Shown here: one piece after another, positions 1 to 12,067 of the stretch
Position numbering within the stretch: position 1 is the first letter of the stretch
Layout of the letters: each line of letters begins with the position of its first letter
NCBI GenBank assembly: GCA_022453515.1
Contig: JAJNNY010000055.1
Location: forward strand, 124,001 to 188,000
Direction of reading: 5' to 3'
From: Astrocystis sublimbata
Taxonomy: Eukaryota; Ascomycota; Sordariomycetes; Xylariales; Xylariaceae
DNA: 64,000 nucleotides
Notes under the pieces: model-generated
The model's database searches: none
Seen by the model: the letters and a program-made list of their open reading frames with translations, nothing else
Told to the model about the DNA's origin: nothing
Made by a program: the position numbers and the translations under genes

Positions 1-97
1 CGAAGCCAGCACCCACGACAAGGACCCGGATGCCTGTGCCTGTGCCTGTCGCGGGCTGCGTAGGCGAGGCGGCCTGGGTTTGTGATGGCTGATTCAT
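1..97 (-). CDS. FAD-dependent oxidoreductase/monooxygenase, N-terminus only (partial)
   Basis: Only the first 32 codons are inside the window; the rest lies to the left of base 1. On the minus strand the frame opens with ATG at 97-95, followed by a Pro/Thr/Gly-rich stretch and then IRVLVVGAGF. That is the beta-strand plus GxGxxG-type start of a Rossmann dinucleotide fold, as found at the N-terminus of FAD monooxygenases and related flavoproteins. There is no obvious signal peptide, so a cytosolic or peripheral enzyme is the simplest reading. It is divergent from the MFS transporter that starts at 1015, a common arrangement in catabolic or secondary-metabolite gene pairs. The class beyond 'Rossmann flavoprotein' is inference, and an NAD-dependent enzyme is possible. 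Confidence 0.55.
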   Translation of the reverse strand, partial: MNQPSQTQAASPTQPATGTGTGIRVLVVGAGF

Positions 98-1014
98 TGT
101 TTGAGGCACAGCTGGAAGTCAGGTGATAAGGGACAGCGAATGCGTCTGTGTGTCTTTCGTTAATTCCAGGGACGCATTATACTCCAACTCCAGTATCAAA
201 GCTTCTTAAACGAGGCTCTTATATACTTATACAAACTATATCTTATCACAACGGGCCGAGCGAGCTAAGCAAACGAGTTGAGGGTAGCCGAGATCTCGGT
301 TATCTCCCTGCAGCGCTCCTCCGAACGTTCATTGCCTCGTCCAATTACCGTGCTGCCGCAGCGGTAAGCTTTTTCCTGATGGCATCTCTTAGCGAGTCCG
401 CCACGGGCTTTCTTTTTTGACCTTTGCGTCTGCTTGGGTTCGACAGATTTAGGACTAGCTCGCATCTGAATAATCCTACCGTAATGCGGGATCTGCAATC
501 TGCAACTTCAGCTTGGACGGCAAAACCGCGATCCTACCCCAGTTTTCCCCGCACGGTGGCTTTGAGTGGCCTCGAGTGGTGTCGCATTGATGACCGGCAG
601 TTATCGAGACCCAACTTGCCAAGTATTGGCCAGGTCACTGCATCTGCGGAGCACCTGGCGGGCCTGGTTGCTCCTGTCGCTTGCCGTCTCAGGCATGATC
701 ACCAAAACGGGAAGTGTGTCAACCGTGCTGTTTCCTCAGCATTGAGCACTTTAAGTGGTGAGAATCTCGCTACGATGCAACCATGTCTATACCTACAGTA
801 GTTAAAAGTTGGGGTAAAAGGAGCGAGGTTGGAGGCCGTGGTGATCCCTATAAAGTTGCTGTGTGGTCACCTTGGGGTAGTAGGTTGTTGTTTGGACTGT
901 GAGCCTCCAACTTCACCCTGTGAAGTCTGTAAACGTATTGTACCAACAGCTTTGTAAGATTTGTTTGTACAACACCCTGTAACCATGGTTTGGGGGATAC
1001 TTGAAGACAAGCAT
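98..1014. promoter_or_regulatory. Intergenic region between divergent flavoprotein and MFS genes
   Basis: This 0.9-kb stretch lies between two divergent start codons and must hold both promoters. Short open frames here have no coding character that I recognise. I saw no clear palindrome or TATA box that I could assign with confidence. Confidence 0.4.
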
Positions 1015-2873
1015 ATGGAGCATGTGCCGGGGACTGGTACGTTTTCACACCGCTTCTGCGCTCTTAAGAGAGACCTCGCTAATTATCGGCGATAGCACTG
1101 CTATCCGAATCGAAAGACATCCCCGCCGAGTACCGAAACGTCCCTTTAGATCACCTCAAACGGGGCACTGGACGAAACTCCGCAATCATACTGAGTCCAC
1201 AGCCGAGTGACTCGCCCAATGACCCGTTGAATGTGGGTATCTGGATCTTAAAGTCTCCATTGTGACGAGAAGCTGACGCCTGAGCAGTGGCCAACATGGC
1301 GCAAAGATGCGATATTGGCAATCGTCGGCCTATCGGCGGCGGTGGTCGGAGCCTATGGTCCCATGCTATCGCCGGGATTCGTCGTGATCGCGGCAGAGCT
1401 GAACATTTCGGTCAACACGCTGTCGCAATCTACGGCTTGGTCGATCTTGGCTATCGGCTTGTCTCTCTTCATCTTGAACCCGATAGCCAAGAAGGTTGGG
1501 CGTCGGCCCGTGTACGCGCTGTCGTCGGTGATCATGCTCACTGGTAGCATATGGGGAGCCGTTTCGACCAATTACACCTCCTTCCTTGGATCTCGAGTGT
1601 ACAGTGGCATCGGCATGGCACCGTACGAGGTCCTCGTACAGTGCACGATTGCTGATATGTACTTTGTTCATGAGAGAGCCACTAGGATTGCTGTTTGGAA
1701 CATGTTTCTTCTCTGCGGCATCAGTGGTGGCGCTCTTATCGCTGGTTATATCATTGAGGTAAGCTCACTCCCGAATCATTGTGGTATGCCAAATACTGAT
1801 AGCGATATTAGGGCCAAGGTTGGAAGTGGACCTTGATTTGGTGTGCTATCATATTCGGCATCTTGATACCTATGGTTATCTTCTTTGTCCCCGAGACGGC
1901 GTACCGAAGAGAGCACTTCCAAGACCGTTTGCTAGCCGTTGGGGCAAACGGATCCAAGAATACACTGACAGAGAAGAAGACGGCGAGTGTCAAGAGTTCG
2001 GATGCCGAAGACAACGAGACTCTGGCCTCAGATAAGAAAGACTCGAAGGAAAAAGTGAACGCCAATGAGAAGTCAGCGCCAGCGCCAATGCCAGAAACTG
2101 GAGTACAAACCGAGGCGAAGATTTCGTTCTTGCGTTCTTTACGAATGTTCAGCGGGACCTACACAGACACACCGCTGTGGAAGATCTTCCTGCGCCCGCT
2201 GGTGGTGTTCTGGTATCCGGGAGTACTGTGGGCGTTCTTGCTATACGGCGTCACATTGACCTGGATTGTGGTCTTCAGCGTGGTCAACGCCCCTATTTTC
2301 ACAGCACCGCCATACAACTTCTCCGTGTCCGAGACCGGGCTGATCTCGTTGTCGCCGTTCATCTTGACCCTCGTCGGAGAGATCCTCTCGGGCCCGCTGA
2401 ACGACTGGGTTTGCATGACTCTGGCGAAGAAGAACAGGGGTATCTACGAGCCGGAGTTCCGTCTGCCACCGATCATCATCTCTTTCCTCATCGGAGTTGC
2501 CGGGTTCTTTGGGTTTGGCGCGGCAGTTCATTACGAGACACACTGGACCGGACCCGTTCTCTGCTTCGGGTTGGCCAACATGAGTCTCGCGTTTTCGAAT
2601 GCCAGTGTGTTCGGCTATGTGATCGATGCTCACAAAGAACTGAGCGAAGAAGCTTTCGTGGCAATCAACGCGCGTAACTTCCTGACGTTTGGCCTGACAT
2701 ACTTTGTCAACGACTGGCTTGAGCGCGATGGCGTGTTGTCCGTCTTCAACGTGCTCGGGGCTGTGTTCGTGGCAGTCAATGCACTGACAATCCCACTGTG
2801 GGTTTTTGGCAAGCGGATCAGGAGTCGTATCGCAAGGAATGAGTGGTTGAGTCGTTTCATGTATGAGGATTAG
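1015..2873 (+). CDS. MFS transporter (DHA1/HOL1-like drug:H+ antiporter type)
   Basis: Proposed exons are 1015-1036, 1096-1232, 1288-1758 and 1812-2873, giving 563 aa. The model starts MEHVPGTALLSES, continues through a soluble N-terminus ending in NDPLNWPTWRKD, and then enters the membrane region. This is the usual layout of fungal plasma-membrane MFS exporters: N-terminal DPLNW-type motif, six helices, a long charged cytosolic loop rich in Lys/Glu/Ser (genome about 1950-2110), then six more helices. The loop after helix 2 reads KKVGRRPVY, the MFS motif A position. Introns have good donors (gtacgt, gtgggt, gtaagc) and the second has a CTGAC branch point; all phases agree. The N-terminal exons are invisible without splicing, and TTG 1315 is not the start. 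The substrate is unknown; efflux of toxic or secondary compounds is family-based inference. The divergent flavoprotein may act in the same pathway. Confidence 0.85.
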
Positions 2874-4035
2874 AAGAAAGATTGGAGTGACGGACGGTAC
2901 ATCCGTTCTAGAGATGGCGGGTGGCCGATTATCATGGGCCCACGATTCTGTGGTGATAGAACCGCTCAGGTCGGGAGATATATCATTTTATTTAATTCTT
3001 GTTAGCTTCTTAGTTGTTAGCCTGTCACTTTTCATGAGGTAGTCAACTCTTGACCTTCCCAATATCAGCGAATTCTCAAATCACCGACTGTAGGGTGGTT
3101 GGACTGATACATGCTTCTTGACCGTCCTAGTTTTCGATCAAACCTAGGCTCATCTTGCAAGTCCCTGCTGCCTTCTCCATGATCGCACAGCTCGATTAAC
3201 ACAGAGACTGGATGTCGTGTTGAGGAGAAAGTCATGTAGTAGTCTGTGTCTCAGTGGTGTGTGACAAGTCGAGCCCGCATAAAGGTTTGTAACAGCAAAG
3301 AAATTGTGCTGCATACTGGGCCACTGTGGTTCCACTAGATCACGGAAATGCAGCTCGCGGGTTTCCCAGCTGCTACCAATGCAGACTGTGACAATAAATA
3401 AGTGCAAAAAGAAATACAAAAGCTTCAAGTGACAGGCGGAACAGGCAGGTGGCTCGGGTGGCTCGGGTGGCTCGGGGGTGCCCGTAGTAGTGCCGATCTA
3501 GGGAATACCTAGGCGAGCCCACTCGATAGAGTGCTAGCCTCCAGGTACGGCTAGCCAATTCTGGACTAGCGCATCGGGCTCCATCTGAACTTCGCTGTCA
3601 TTACAGTAGGGTACTTAGCTAGAGGTACCGTACCTAAGCTGTAATTGTCGGCCTGTCGATGACCCCAAAGCTCCTGAATCCCAGACACGGGGAAGCGCGT
3701 CGCCAATGAATTTTGGATTTTAAGCTTCTGTTGTTGATATTGGCACGATACACCCAGCGACCGAGACGCCCTCTTTTTGCTGCAGCCCGCCCCGACAGCC
3801 TTTCCCTACCATCCCAACACACACTTTAGTAGTGAGGTGACTTGCTCGTCGGCATAATTCGACCCCTGTTGGGCAGGAAACAAAACCAATACAAAGCTAC
3901 AAAGGACCACAGCTCCCTGCAGCCCACGCACATCGACAGATCCAACCCGCCAACACGCCTCCTCGACTGCGACAGTAGAAGAAAGGGAGAGCTGAGTTGC
4001 CGCGGGCGAGGAAGTCGAGGAGACCGTCGGCCACG
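2874..4035. other. Intergenic: MFS 3' region and arp1 promoter/5' UTR
   Basis: No gene is supported here. Short open frames overlap each other on both strands without conserved motifs. A 10-bp GGTGGCTCGG unit occurs three times near 3447-3478. The C-rich segment before 4036 looks like the arp1 leader. Confidence 0.4.
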
Positions 4036-5321
4036 ATGACGGACTCTCTGCACAACGCCCCCATCGTGCTCGACAATGGCTCCGGCACCATAAGGGCTGG
4101 CTTCGCCGGCGACGACCTGCCCAAATGCTACTTCCCCTCCTTTGTCGGCCGCCCCAAGCACCTGCGCGTGCTCGCCGGCGCCTTGGAGGGCGAGGTCTTC
4201 ATAGGCCAGAAGGCCGCCACCGAGTACCGCGGCCTGCTCAAGATCCGCTACCCCTTAGAACACGGCATCGTCACCGACTGGGACGACATGGAGAAGATAT
4301 GGGAGTACGTCTACAGCGAAGGCCTGAAGACCATGAGCGAGGAGGTACGATAGATAGCCCCGACAGACGAGTGGCCTTGCCTCTGCTGACATGGCAGCCA
4401 GCATCCAGTGTTATTGACCGAGCCGCCGCTCAACCCGCGAGCGAACCGCGACACCGCCGCCCAGATCCTCTTCGAGACCTTCAACGTCCCCGCCCTATAC
4501 ACCTCCATCCAAGCCGTGCTCTCCCTCTACGCCAGCGGCCGCACCACCGGCTGCGTCATGGACTCGGGCGACGGCGTATCCCACGCCGTGCCCGTATACG
4601 AAGGCTTCGCCATCCCCTCCTCGATACAACGCATCGACGTGGCGGGGCGCGACGTCACCGAGCAGCTGCAGACGCTGCTGCGCAAGAGCGGGTACATCTT
4701 CCACACGAGCGCCGAGAAGGAGGTGGTGCGCCTGATCAAGGAGTCGGTCTCGTACGTGGCCCTCAACCCGAAGCAAGAGGAGAAGGACTGGGCCAGCACC
4801 AAGCTCGACCAGGGCAAGATGGCCGAGTACGTGCTGCCCGACGGCAACCGTCTGCGCGTGGGGCAGGAGCGCTTCCGCGCCCCCGAGATCCTCTTCGACC
4901 CCGAGCTCATCGGCCTCGAGTACCCCGGCATCCACCAGATAGTGACTGACGCCATCAACCGGACTGATCTCGACCTCAGGAAGGCCCTGTACGCCAACAT
5001 TGTGCTCTCGGGCGGCAGCACACTCACCAAAGGCTTCGGAGACCGCCTGCTGAGCGAGGTCAAGAAGCTCGCGGTCAAGGACATGCGCATCAAGATCTTC
5101 GCCCCGCCCGAGCGGAAGTACTCGACCTGGATCGGAGGCAGTATTCTGGCTGGGCTGAGCACGTTTAGAAAGGTATGTCATATGCATGCCCACTCCACAC
5201 TCCGCTTGGCCTTTTGGGAATAGAGAGATGAAATAAATTACTGACTATCTGTCGATAGATGTGGGTTAGCATCGACGACTGGCACGAGGATCCCGACATC
5301 ATTCACAAGAAGCTCACGTAA
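4036..5321 (+). CDS. arp1: Actin-related protein 1 (centractin), dynactin filament subunit
   Basis: Exons 4036-4344, 4402-5172 and 5259-5321 encode 380 aa, the normal length of fungal Arp1 (Neurospora ro-4). The start [17 protein letters not shown] gives the actin phosphate-1 loop, followed by IRAGFAGDD and a PSFVGRPKH segment that departs from true actin (PSIVGRPRH) as in Arp1. Further on are DSGDGVSH (phosphate 2), [16 protein letters not shown] (adenosine-binding region) and the carboxy end [16 protein letters not shown]. Intron 1 has donor gtacga with CTGAC branch and splices GAG|CAT; intron 2 (gtatgt...gatag) is phase 0 and precedes the last 21 codons. Arp1 polymerises into the short dynactin minifilament that links dynein to cargo; in filamentous fungi it is needed for nuclear migration. 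The gene converges on the DUF3602 gene. The identification rests on whole-length pattern and subtype-specific ends. Confidence 0.93.
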
Positions 5322-6651
5322 TCGAACCGAACCCTTATCGACACCACATCGGGCAATTATGGAGCAAGGAATAAGGAACAAATGGTCAGACAGACAGCAG
5401 AGCCGCTTGGAGACGGTCTGTAGGAAGCATCGAAGCCAGACCTCACAAGGCTCACAGTTTACGAAACAACCAACATACTCCCTCGTGCCGTCCCTACAAC
5501 ACCTACACGTCATCCATACATAAACTCCTGGCTTGGGCGCATATATTGTATCATTGGAGTGGCCGCCGGGAAGAGAAGGGAAGGGAACGGATATCCTTCA
5601 CAGGCTGGCTGAGGCCGTCTATGTACATGACGTATCTTTGTGATGTACATGCATGCATACAAATGTTTGGCTGGGGGTGGCAGATGATGGGAGAGATATG
5701 GATTGGAATACCTAGGAAGGACATGGGAGGGGTGGAGGAAGGGGGAGGGGAGGACGAAACAGAGTCGAGAACCTGATCATCTCGAGGTAGGTAGATGAAT
5801 GATACCCATTTGCAAAGCGGTGAAAGAAGAAATTCGATATGTTTTGTTTGTTGTATAATTGAGATGTTGTTGCGATTATACCTACTTCCCTTAGGTACCT
5901 TAATATGTGCGTGCTACACCTGGGGGCAACATGGAAGTAAAAACACGACGTGTTCCGTTCATTGACGTGACTTTCGCTTTAAGTTCATACAATGCAATGG
6001 ATATATATGTCACTTCAAACGGGTATGGGAAGAACATGAATAGATTTTGCAAGGAATATTTCATTCGGATGAATTGATTGATTGATTTGATTGATATGAT
6101 TTAATTATCTCTAATTCTATCCCAATCATTATCACATCCTCCCTCTTATCCTCTCTCAATTGTCTCTTCTCATACAGCTATGTGTGTATACAACAACAAC
6201 AACAACACAGTCCCGGAGTCTGCCAGCCAGGAAAGTCACGGACCAACCAAAAACCCATTACATTACCGCCATGGTAAAGAACGAAAGGGGGTTGGGTTAG
6301 GTATTGCGCCGTGGGGGGGTATATTTGAAGAAAAACAAAAAACAATGCTGCCGAAATCATCAAAACTCAAATGCCCTTCCCTTCGTGTCGAGATGCCCGC
6401 TTGCTTTGGTGGCAGTTCTCGGAAAATCATCACTCCTTATTTTTTGTTTTTGGTGTCGTCGTTGTGTCGTACCCAAATCTCATCACCTTCCGTTCCATTC
6501 CATTCCATGCATCATATCCGTAGCGCCGTGCTCATTAAATTCCAAAATTTCGAAGTCATTTTTTTTCCGTTTGCAAAAGAGAACCGATCATGAGCCTGTG
6601 GGTGACAGGCATCAACCGATTGCGGTTTAAGAAAGCCAAAGGCGAACAGTC
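5322..6651. other. Convergent 3' regions of arp1 and the DUF3602 gene
   Basis: No coding sequence is supported. The stretch holds two 3' UTRs, a short ATTG tetranucleotide run near 6071-6096 and an AAC run near 6190-6206. Confidence 0.4.
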
Positions 6652-7071
6652 TCATCGCCGGCTAAAAACCGAGCTAACACGCCCAATAATCGAGCCATGC
6701 GAGCTGGTCGAGCTGGCACTATCACTGCTATTCTTGCGCCTCTTCTCCGGCATAGCAGCATCATAGATATTCCCCGCGCCGCCCCGGCCGACGTGGCCGA
6801 CGCGCTTGCCCTCAAGCTTGCTCTGGCGCCTGAGCTCCTCGTCGAAGGACATGACGGGGCGCGGCGCCGAGATGTGCGCGTTGCCTGCGCCGCCGCGGCC
6901 CGAGTGGAAGTTGGTCGATTTTGGGGGCAGAGCCTTGGCTTCTGTCGCCACGCCTGATGATGGCGTCGTCGCGGGCGCGCGGAAGTAGTTGCCGGCGCCC
7001 CCGCGCCCGGAGTGCGTGTAGGTGTTTTGGCCTACGGTTGGGTGGGGTTCGGCGATGGTGAAGCGAGGCAT
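6652..7071 (-). CDS. Small GRGGAGN-repeat protein (DUF3602/Par32-type)
   Basis: A single-exon frame of 139 aa starts MPRFTIAEPHP at 7071. A longer in-frame start upstream would add a low-complexity His/Thr/Lys leader, so I prefer this ATG. The motif GRGGAGN appears three times, at about residues 22-28, 58-64 and 95-101, the defining signature of the fungal DUF3602 family. A Ser-rich, Arg-ending tail (SSDSASSTSSHGS...SRR) follows. The budding-yeast relative Par32 is phosphorylated after rapamycin treatment and binds ammonium transporters; whether that role holds here is inference. No membrane segment or signal peptide is present, and the protein is probably intrinsically disordered. It converges on arp1. 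Confidence 0.82.
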   Translation of the reverse strand: MPRFTIAEPHPTVGQNTYTHSGRGGAGNYFRAPATTPSSGVATEAKALPPKSTNFHSGRGGAGNAHISAPRPVMSFDEELRRQSKLEGKRVGHVGRGGAGNIYDAAMPEKRRKNSSDSASSTSSHGSIIGRVSSVFSRR

Positions 7072-10000
7072 TGCTTTTGTTTTGTGTGTGTGTTTTGTGT
7101 GGTGATACAAGGCTGTCTGTGTCTATTCTCGATGATGATGAGAATAGTCTTGCCGATGTACTTCGTTGATAACTTTGAATGTGTGTGTAGTTGTGTGTAA
7201 GTGCTGATGGCTGTTGCTTGTTGCTGGTGTGAACCCTCAGGGTGTGTGTTGTGGTATAAGTGCTGTGTGTGTGTGTACTATGTTCAAGGCCTCTCATTCT
7301 CCCACGTCAGAAGGGAGGGCAGGAGGGGCGGGCTTTATATATAGCATCGTGAACATCATGTGTCACGAGTGGATTTCTCTTTGTCAAGGTTACTACCTGG
7401 TTGTCCTCCGACGGGTCGGACAAGGTTTCAAGCAAGCACGGCATCGGATCTGTGACAAGGCGAGCGGCCGGGCGCCACTTACACTACACGCAACACACTT
7501 ACATAACCAAGACAACACTAAATAAATGGTCACAAGATGCGGCTACTTACTGTTTTCCGCTGCGCTGGGGCAGGACAGGAGGTACTCCTACTCCTTGGTA
7601 ATCAGTCTACTTTAGGCAAGCCCAGCCTGAGAAATTTGCATGCCAAATGGTAAAATTTTGCGTGTCCGCAATAAGTAGTGGTTTGAGGGCGAAAGGGCGA
7701 GCCGCTCGCTCGAGTTGAGTAAGTGTAAGTGTAAGTGGGCAGCGATGACACCACACCACATCCACTTCTGCGCCCAGTCCGTCACCTGTCCTGCCCCGAA
7801 GAGAGAGAGTGAAAAAAATCACTTAGGGATAGTGTCAGGGAAAAAAAACGATGACAAGAGCGACGGCACCATGGCGCTTAGCAGTTAACGGCAGCCAAGT
7901 GGACTTTTGGTGGAATCCGGGGTCGCGCGCGTGATGCCGAGACTAGCAAAAATTTAGCAAACAAAGAGTTGTTGTTACGAAATCGGTTGCGCTGGCGTGA
8001 TCATGGGGCCGGCCTGACGAGTTTTCGATGGAATAACCATTACCCCATAGTTTGCCCCTGGCCCGGCTTAGTCGCCCCGATGCGCTTGGCCCAAGCAAAA
8101 GCCCAGGATTGTCAGGGCTGCGAGCGCTGCTGACCCGACGAAGCTAATGCCAAGGTCGGCCAAGACAGAAATGCAGAAATGCTAAGGAGCCGCGTTGAGA
8201 TGCACTGCATCATGTACCTTGGCGCTCTCGGCGTTACCTGCAGCAACGCTATGCAGAAATAGGCCCCAGAACAAAGTGCAGAACACTATGGAATTGTCCG
8301 CGGCTTGTCTATTTGCCCTACGCACGACGTAGTGGCCAATGGACGGCTGACTGTCCAGCACATCCGGCCGCATCCTCCAGAGCTGGCCCCCTCGAGCCCC
8401 CTGATGGTGCAAGAGTGATGAGATCGCCTGTCAGGTACGGGGACGGGAAGCACACGCATGTGGTGTCCGCACGGGCATGTGGGTTCTGCGTCGCTTCCCA
8501 TTTGCTCAATCTTCAAAAATTGATTTGACCTACAGCAGGAACGGCTGATCATGCTACATTGCTACTGTAGACATTGATATTGTTGTTGTCGAGGTTGCAT
8601 TCCGGGTGTTGCGGAAATGCCAAATTCGCTGTCTCTGCTCTGCTGTAACTCTCTCAGTTACATCGCTCTCAACTTTATTCATGTAGGCATGTACACACAG
8701 ACGGCTTGAAGCTTGATTTAGCGTTGGGCGTTCTCGGGCGTTGCAACAGCGAGGGTTTTAAGCATTGGCTAGAATTAGCAGCAAGGGGCAGTGCCACAAT
8801 GCCAATTAATCCATCGTGAACCGGGAATAAGCGAGCACCATCAGTACAGTATGCTAGCTGGTCGCTGGCTACGCACGCAAGGTCAGGAGATGCTTCCATC
8901 ATTTTTCACCTAGGTAGTTCATAGGTAGGAGCTGTATTACTTTGATGAACGGCTGAAATTCACGATCTCTGCCATGAACCTACGTATTGACTCATCATTG
9001 GTGGCTGAATCGGTACATTGGTACCCCGTGCCTAGACGCCATTCCAGGCCGTTCATGGCGCCGCGGCGGAGGATTCTTGCCCTTAAGGCTGATCAGTCCA
9101 CATGACTGACTTATTTTTTTTCTTATAGTAATTGCCACCTGGATACTCGCAATTGATCCAGTTGCTAGATTTTTCATCAGACACAGCAACGATTTCGGAA
9201 ATGGATACTTGGGTAGCCATAAAAATAAGTTTTCTCTCACATTTGATAGTTGTGCAATTGCAATGGACAGTCTCGACAGTCTCGACAGTCAAGTCAAATC
9301 AATAAGACTAAGAAAGCTAGCAACAACTTGGCGGCCATCTCGGCTCATTGTCCGAAAAACAATACTAGAAGTTCCAAGTTGCAGTAGCCTATAAGTAATC
9401 CGCTCTACCTTATGAACTCCTGTTTGAATCTACCCACACTCCCTCTGCAATGCTATATGGGCCCCGTAGACGAGGTCGCGCATTGTAACAGCATCGACAC
9501 TTACAAAATATCAATGCGCCGGCCCCTACCTACGTGTTAGCAGATCTCTTTCGATCTGCACTGCATTTTTAGCCCCAAAAGAGAGAACAATCAGGTGCTA
9601 CCAGTCGAGCCAGTCGCGCCAGTTCAGGTGCTGATGATTAAATACAGGTATTTACGGCTCAATATCTGGAGCGCTCCAAATCACAGACCTACCAGCCCAG
9701 CCAGCCAGCCTACGTACAATGAGTATTCCTACGAGTACAGCCCTCGTACTGCACACATGTTACCTGTACGGACGGGGACCTATTGATTGGCTTCGTAAGC
9801 TTAGGTAGTATTTTAACGGAACGACCAGCAGACCGTGCATAAGCACTGCTTTTTCAGCCCGTTCAGCAGTGCTTTTGTTTCTAATCCGGAATTCACTGCT
9901 TTTTTAGCCCCAAAGGAAAGGACAACAACGTAGCATTGCGCAACAACATGTTGTAAAAAGCAGGCTCTCAAGCTTCTTACATCAGCGCATTCAGTTTCAT

Positions 10001-10852
10001 CAGCGCATTCATCGTCCATGCTCTCTAGACGTTTATTATCGAGATTCTTATCATCAGCAGCAGTTGTTCGGCACCAGTGCCATCCTCACTATAGGTCTAC
10101 AGGCCAGTACTACTGGTCAGAAAGGACAAGAACTGAAATGGTCCAACGAGGCGATTTCTGACTTCCCGTCTATTGAGCTTGCTCAAGCCTTGCATGTGTG
10201 TGTTTTTTCAATTTGAGAACCGAAGTTTCGACGCAAGTTTTTTGATCGGTCTGTTGACTACATCAGATGGCCTGGTTTCCGCCGCATATACCCCAAGGCC
10301 ATTCGTCGCCTAGATCCCTCGCACTGCACTCGTAAGCCGGGCGGTGTGCACCACAGGATTCTTGATGCAACTTCTTTAAGCAGTTCACTATATCTTGAAG
10401 ACTCGCAATTACACTTGCTGCAGACTCGCTGGTCGATCTTCGCGACCACCTCTCAGAGGACAATCATGTTTTGAACGTATGTTATATAAGTACGTGATCA
10501 TGACGAGACTTCTAGGCAGGTAGGTACATGTAGAATCTAGATAAAGCTCTCAGTGACTCGGTGCGGTGCATTTAGACTCGCCAGTCTCTTGTTCTGTCGG
10601 ACTTATGATATTCCAGTCGTTATCAACGCTTCTTGGTCAATTCCGCCTCGAATATATACAGACCTAAAACATACAGGCAATTATTCACATACCTTATGAC
10701 ATATATCACAGATAATTATACTTCTAATTCACACATACACTACACTACCATAAGATACAACAACCAAATGTTTCAACTATCTCATTTTTTTATATTTTTT
10801 CTAAAATCTACTAACTAACTACCCAAACTACTACCAAATACTAAAGTCATAA
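7072..10852. other. Long gene-poor intergenic region
   Basis: About 3.8 kb with no frame I can support on either strand. A motif like CACTGCTTTTTTAGCCCCAA recurs near 9561 and 9893 with a shorter relative near 9843, perhaps remnants of an old dispersed repeat. A short CAGTCTCGA repeat sits near 9268. From about 10620 to 10860 composition becomes A+T-rich. Part is the DUF3602 promoter. Confidence 0.35.
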
Positions 10853-11115
10853 TTACCAAGAACGACAACTGAGAGCAAAAGTATAAAAGGCGAACGAAGC
10901 ATCAAACTCTTTGGCAAACATGTCCAACACCTCCTTGTTGATGGTAACAGTCAACAACGTCCAGTCATCGTTCGGCAGGTCCGGAGGACTGGGCAGGCCC
11001 ATCACGCCCTGGATCACCTCGAGCACGTGGATGATGTCGAAGATATCACTTTCGGCCGCTGGTATCAGCTGCCTGGCGACTAGGATGAGAACGTCGAGGT
11101 GAGGGTCACAAGCAT
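10853..11115 (-). pseudogene. Small tandem-family gene, copy 1 (frameshifted near start)
   Basis: From about codon 7 the frame reads LDVLILVARQLIPAAESD, then DIIHVLEVIQGVMG and a C-terminal tail ending SFAFYTFALSCRSW. It aligns to copies 2 and 3 but has the longest C-terminus, about 87 codons if repaired. Aligned to copy 2, the distance from ATG 11115 to the conserved leucine block is 32 bases instead of 33, so the ATG frame hits a stop after 11 codons. Either one base was lost or the gene uses another, spliced start. The product is unrecognised; no signal peptide or clear domain is visible. Confidence 0.45.
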
Positions 11116-11435
11116 CTTGTTAATTTTGGGTTTGACAAGGGGGAAGAGTTTGGGATTTTTGTTGATTTGTGTTTGGGTTTGAATGATGAGGAGGAGTCGA
11201 ATTGATTGGTTCGGTTGAGTTTGAGCTAGAAGCATGACTTGAACTGCTCGACCTGGCCAATGATTATATAGACAGTGCCGCAGTGACTGTTTCGAAACAT
11301 ACTCAGCAATAATTGGATTATTTCAGTACTAAGGTGGCTGTATAGAAACACACTTCAGCAATGAATGGTCATTGTTTGTTCACTGGGACGCACTAGCAAG
11401 ACAGATGTAAGTAGTACAAAGAAGTTTCAAAAGCT

Positions 11436-11633
11436 TTATTCGAAAAGTAACGACATTACCTGCTTATTGTAAATACACAATTCATCCCCGTCATTCGGCC
11501 ACATCAGGGGATAGATTGACGCATACACGCCTTGGGTGACTATGATAATTTTATGGACATCATTCATATCACCAATCTGTATGAGTTTCTTGCCAACTAG
11601 GAGGAGAATATCGAAGGCAAGTGATTCGGCCAT
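11436..11633 (-). CDS. Small tandem-family protein, copy 2 (65 aa, unknown)
   Basis: An intact 65-aa frame begins MAESLAFDILLLVGKKL and contains GDMNDVHKIIIVTQGVY. It shares the LVGK(K/Q)LI..GD.NDV..II core with copy 3 and, more weakly, with copy 1. It is acidic to neutral and mostly predicted helix by eye. I recognise no family. The three-copy conservation at protein level (conservative substitutions such as I/V, K/Q, M/Q) suggests that the frame was once under selection. Confidence 0.45.
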   Translation of the reverse strand: MAESLAFDILLLVGKKLIQIGDMNDVHKIIIVTQGVYASIYPLMWPNDGDELCIYNKQVMSLLFE

Positions 11634-11938
11634 TTTGTTGCTTTGCGGTAGATAATAAAAGACTTAGATAATGCAAAGTGTTCAAGTGCTTAGGTCTGGA
11701 ATCTCTAAGTCTCGAAATGATGTCATTTAATATTAACAGTGGGCTTTAGTAACAGTATAGAAACAAGATACAATGTACTAATAAACAATGGTTGTTCTAG
11801 TGCTAAGGTGACTGTACAGACACGTACTTGGCAATGAATGGACATTGTTTACTGGAGCGCATAAACAAGTCAACAAATCATAGATAGTACAAAGAAGTTG
11901 CAAAGGTTCGTTTTTAACTATTATTTACCTATCTATAC

Positions 11939-12067
11939 CTAAGGGTCAGTCGATTCATATACATTATATATCACAGCGATGATATGATAAACATCATTCT
12001 GATCACCGACATGTATGAGTTGTTTGCCAACTAGAACAAGAACTTCGAAGTCGAGTGACTTAGCCAT
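11939..12067 (-). CDS. Small tandem-family protein, copy 3 (42 aa, truncated)
   Basis: The frame starts MAKSLDFEVLVLVGKQL at 12067, matching copy 2 residue for residue in spacing, then reads GDQNDVYHIIAVIYNVY before a TAG at 11939. It lacks the C-terminal 20-45 residues of the other copies. It is either a truncated paralog or a decayed gene; function unknown. Confidence 0.4.
   Translation of the reverse strand: MAKSLDFEVLVLVGKQLIHVGDQNDVYHIIAVIYNVYESTDP

Noticed and set aside
4495..5193. 232- and 211-codon minus-strand frames over arp1
   Set aside because: Antisense shadows of the GC3-rich arp1 exon; arp1 is unmistakable on the plus strand.
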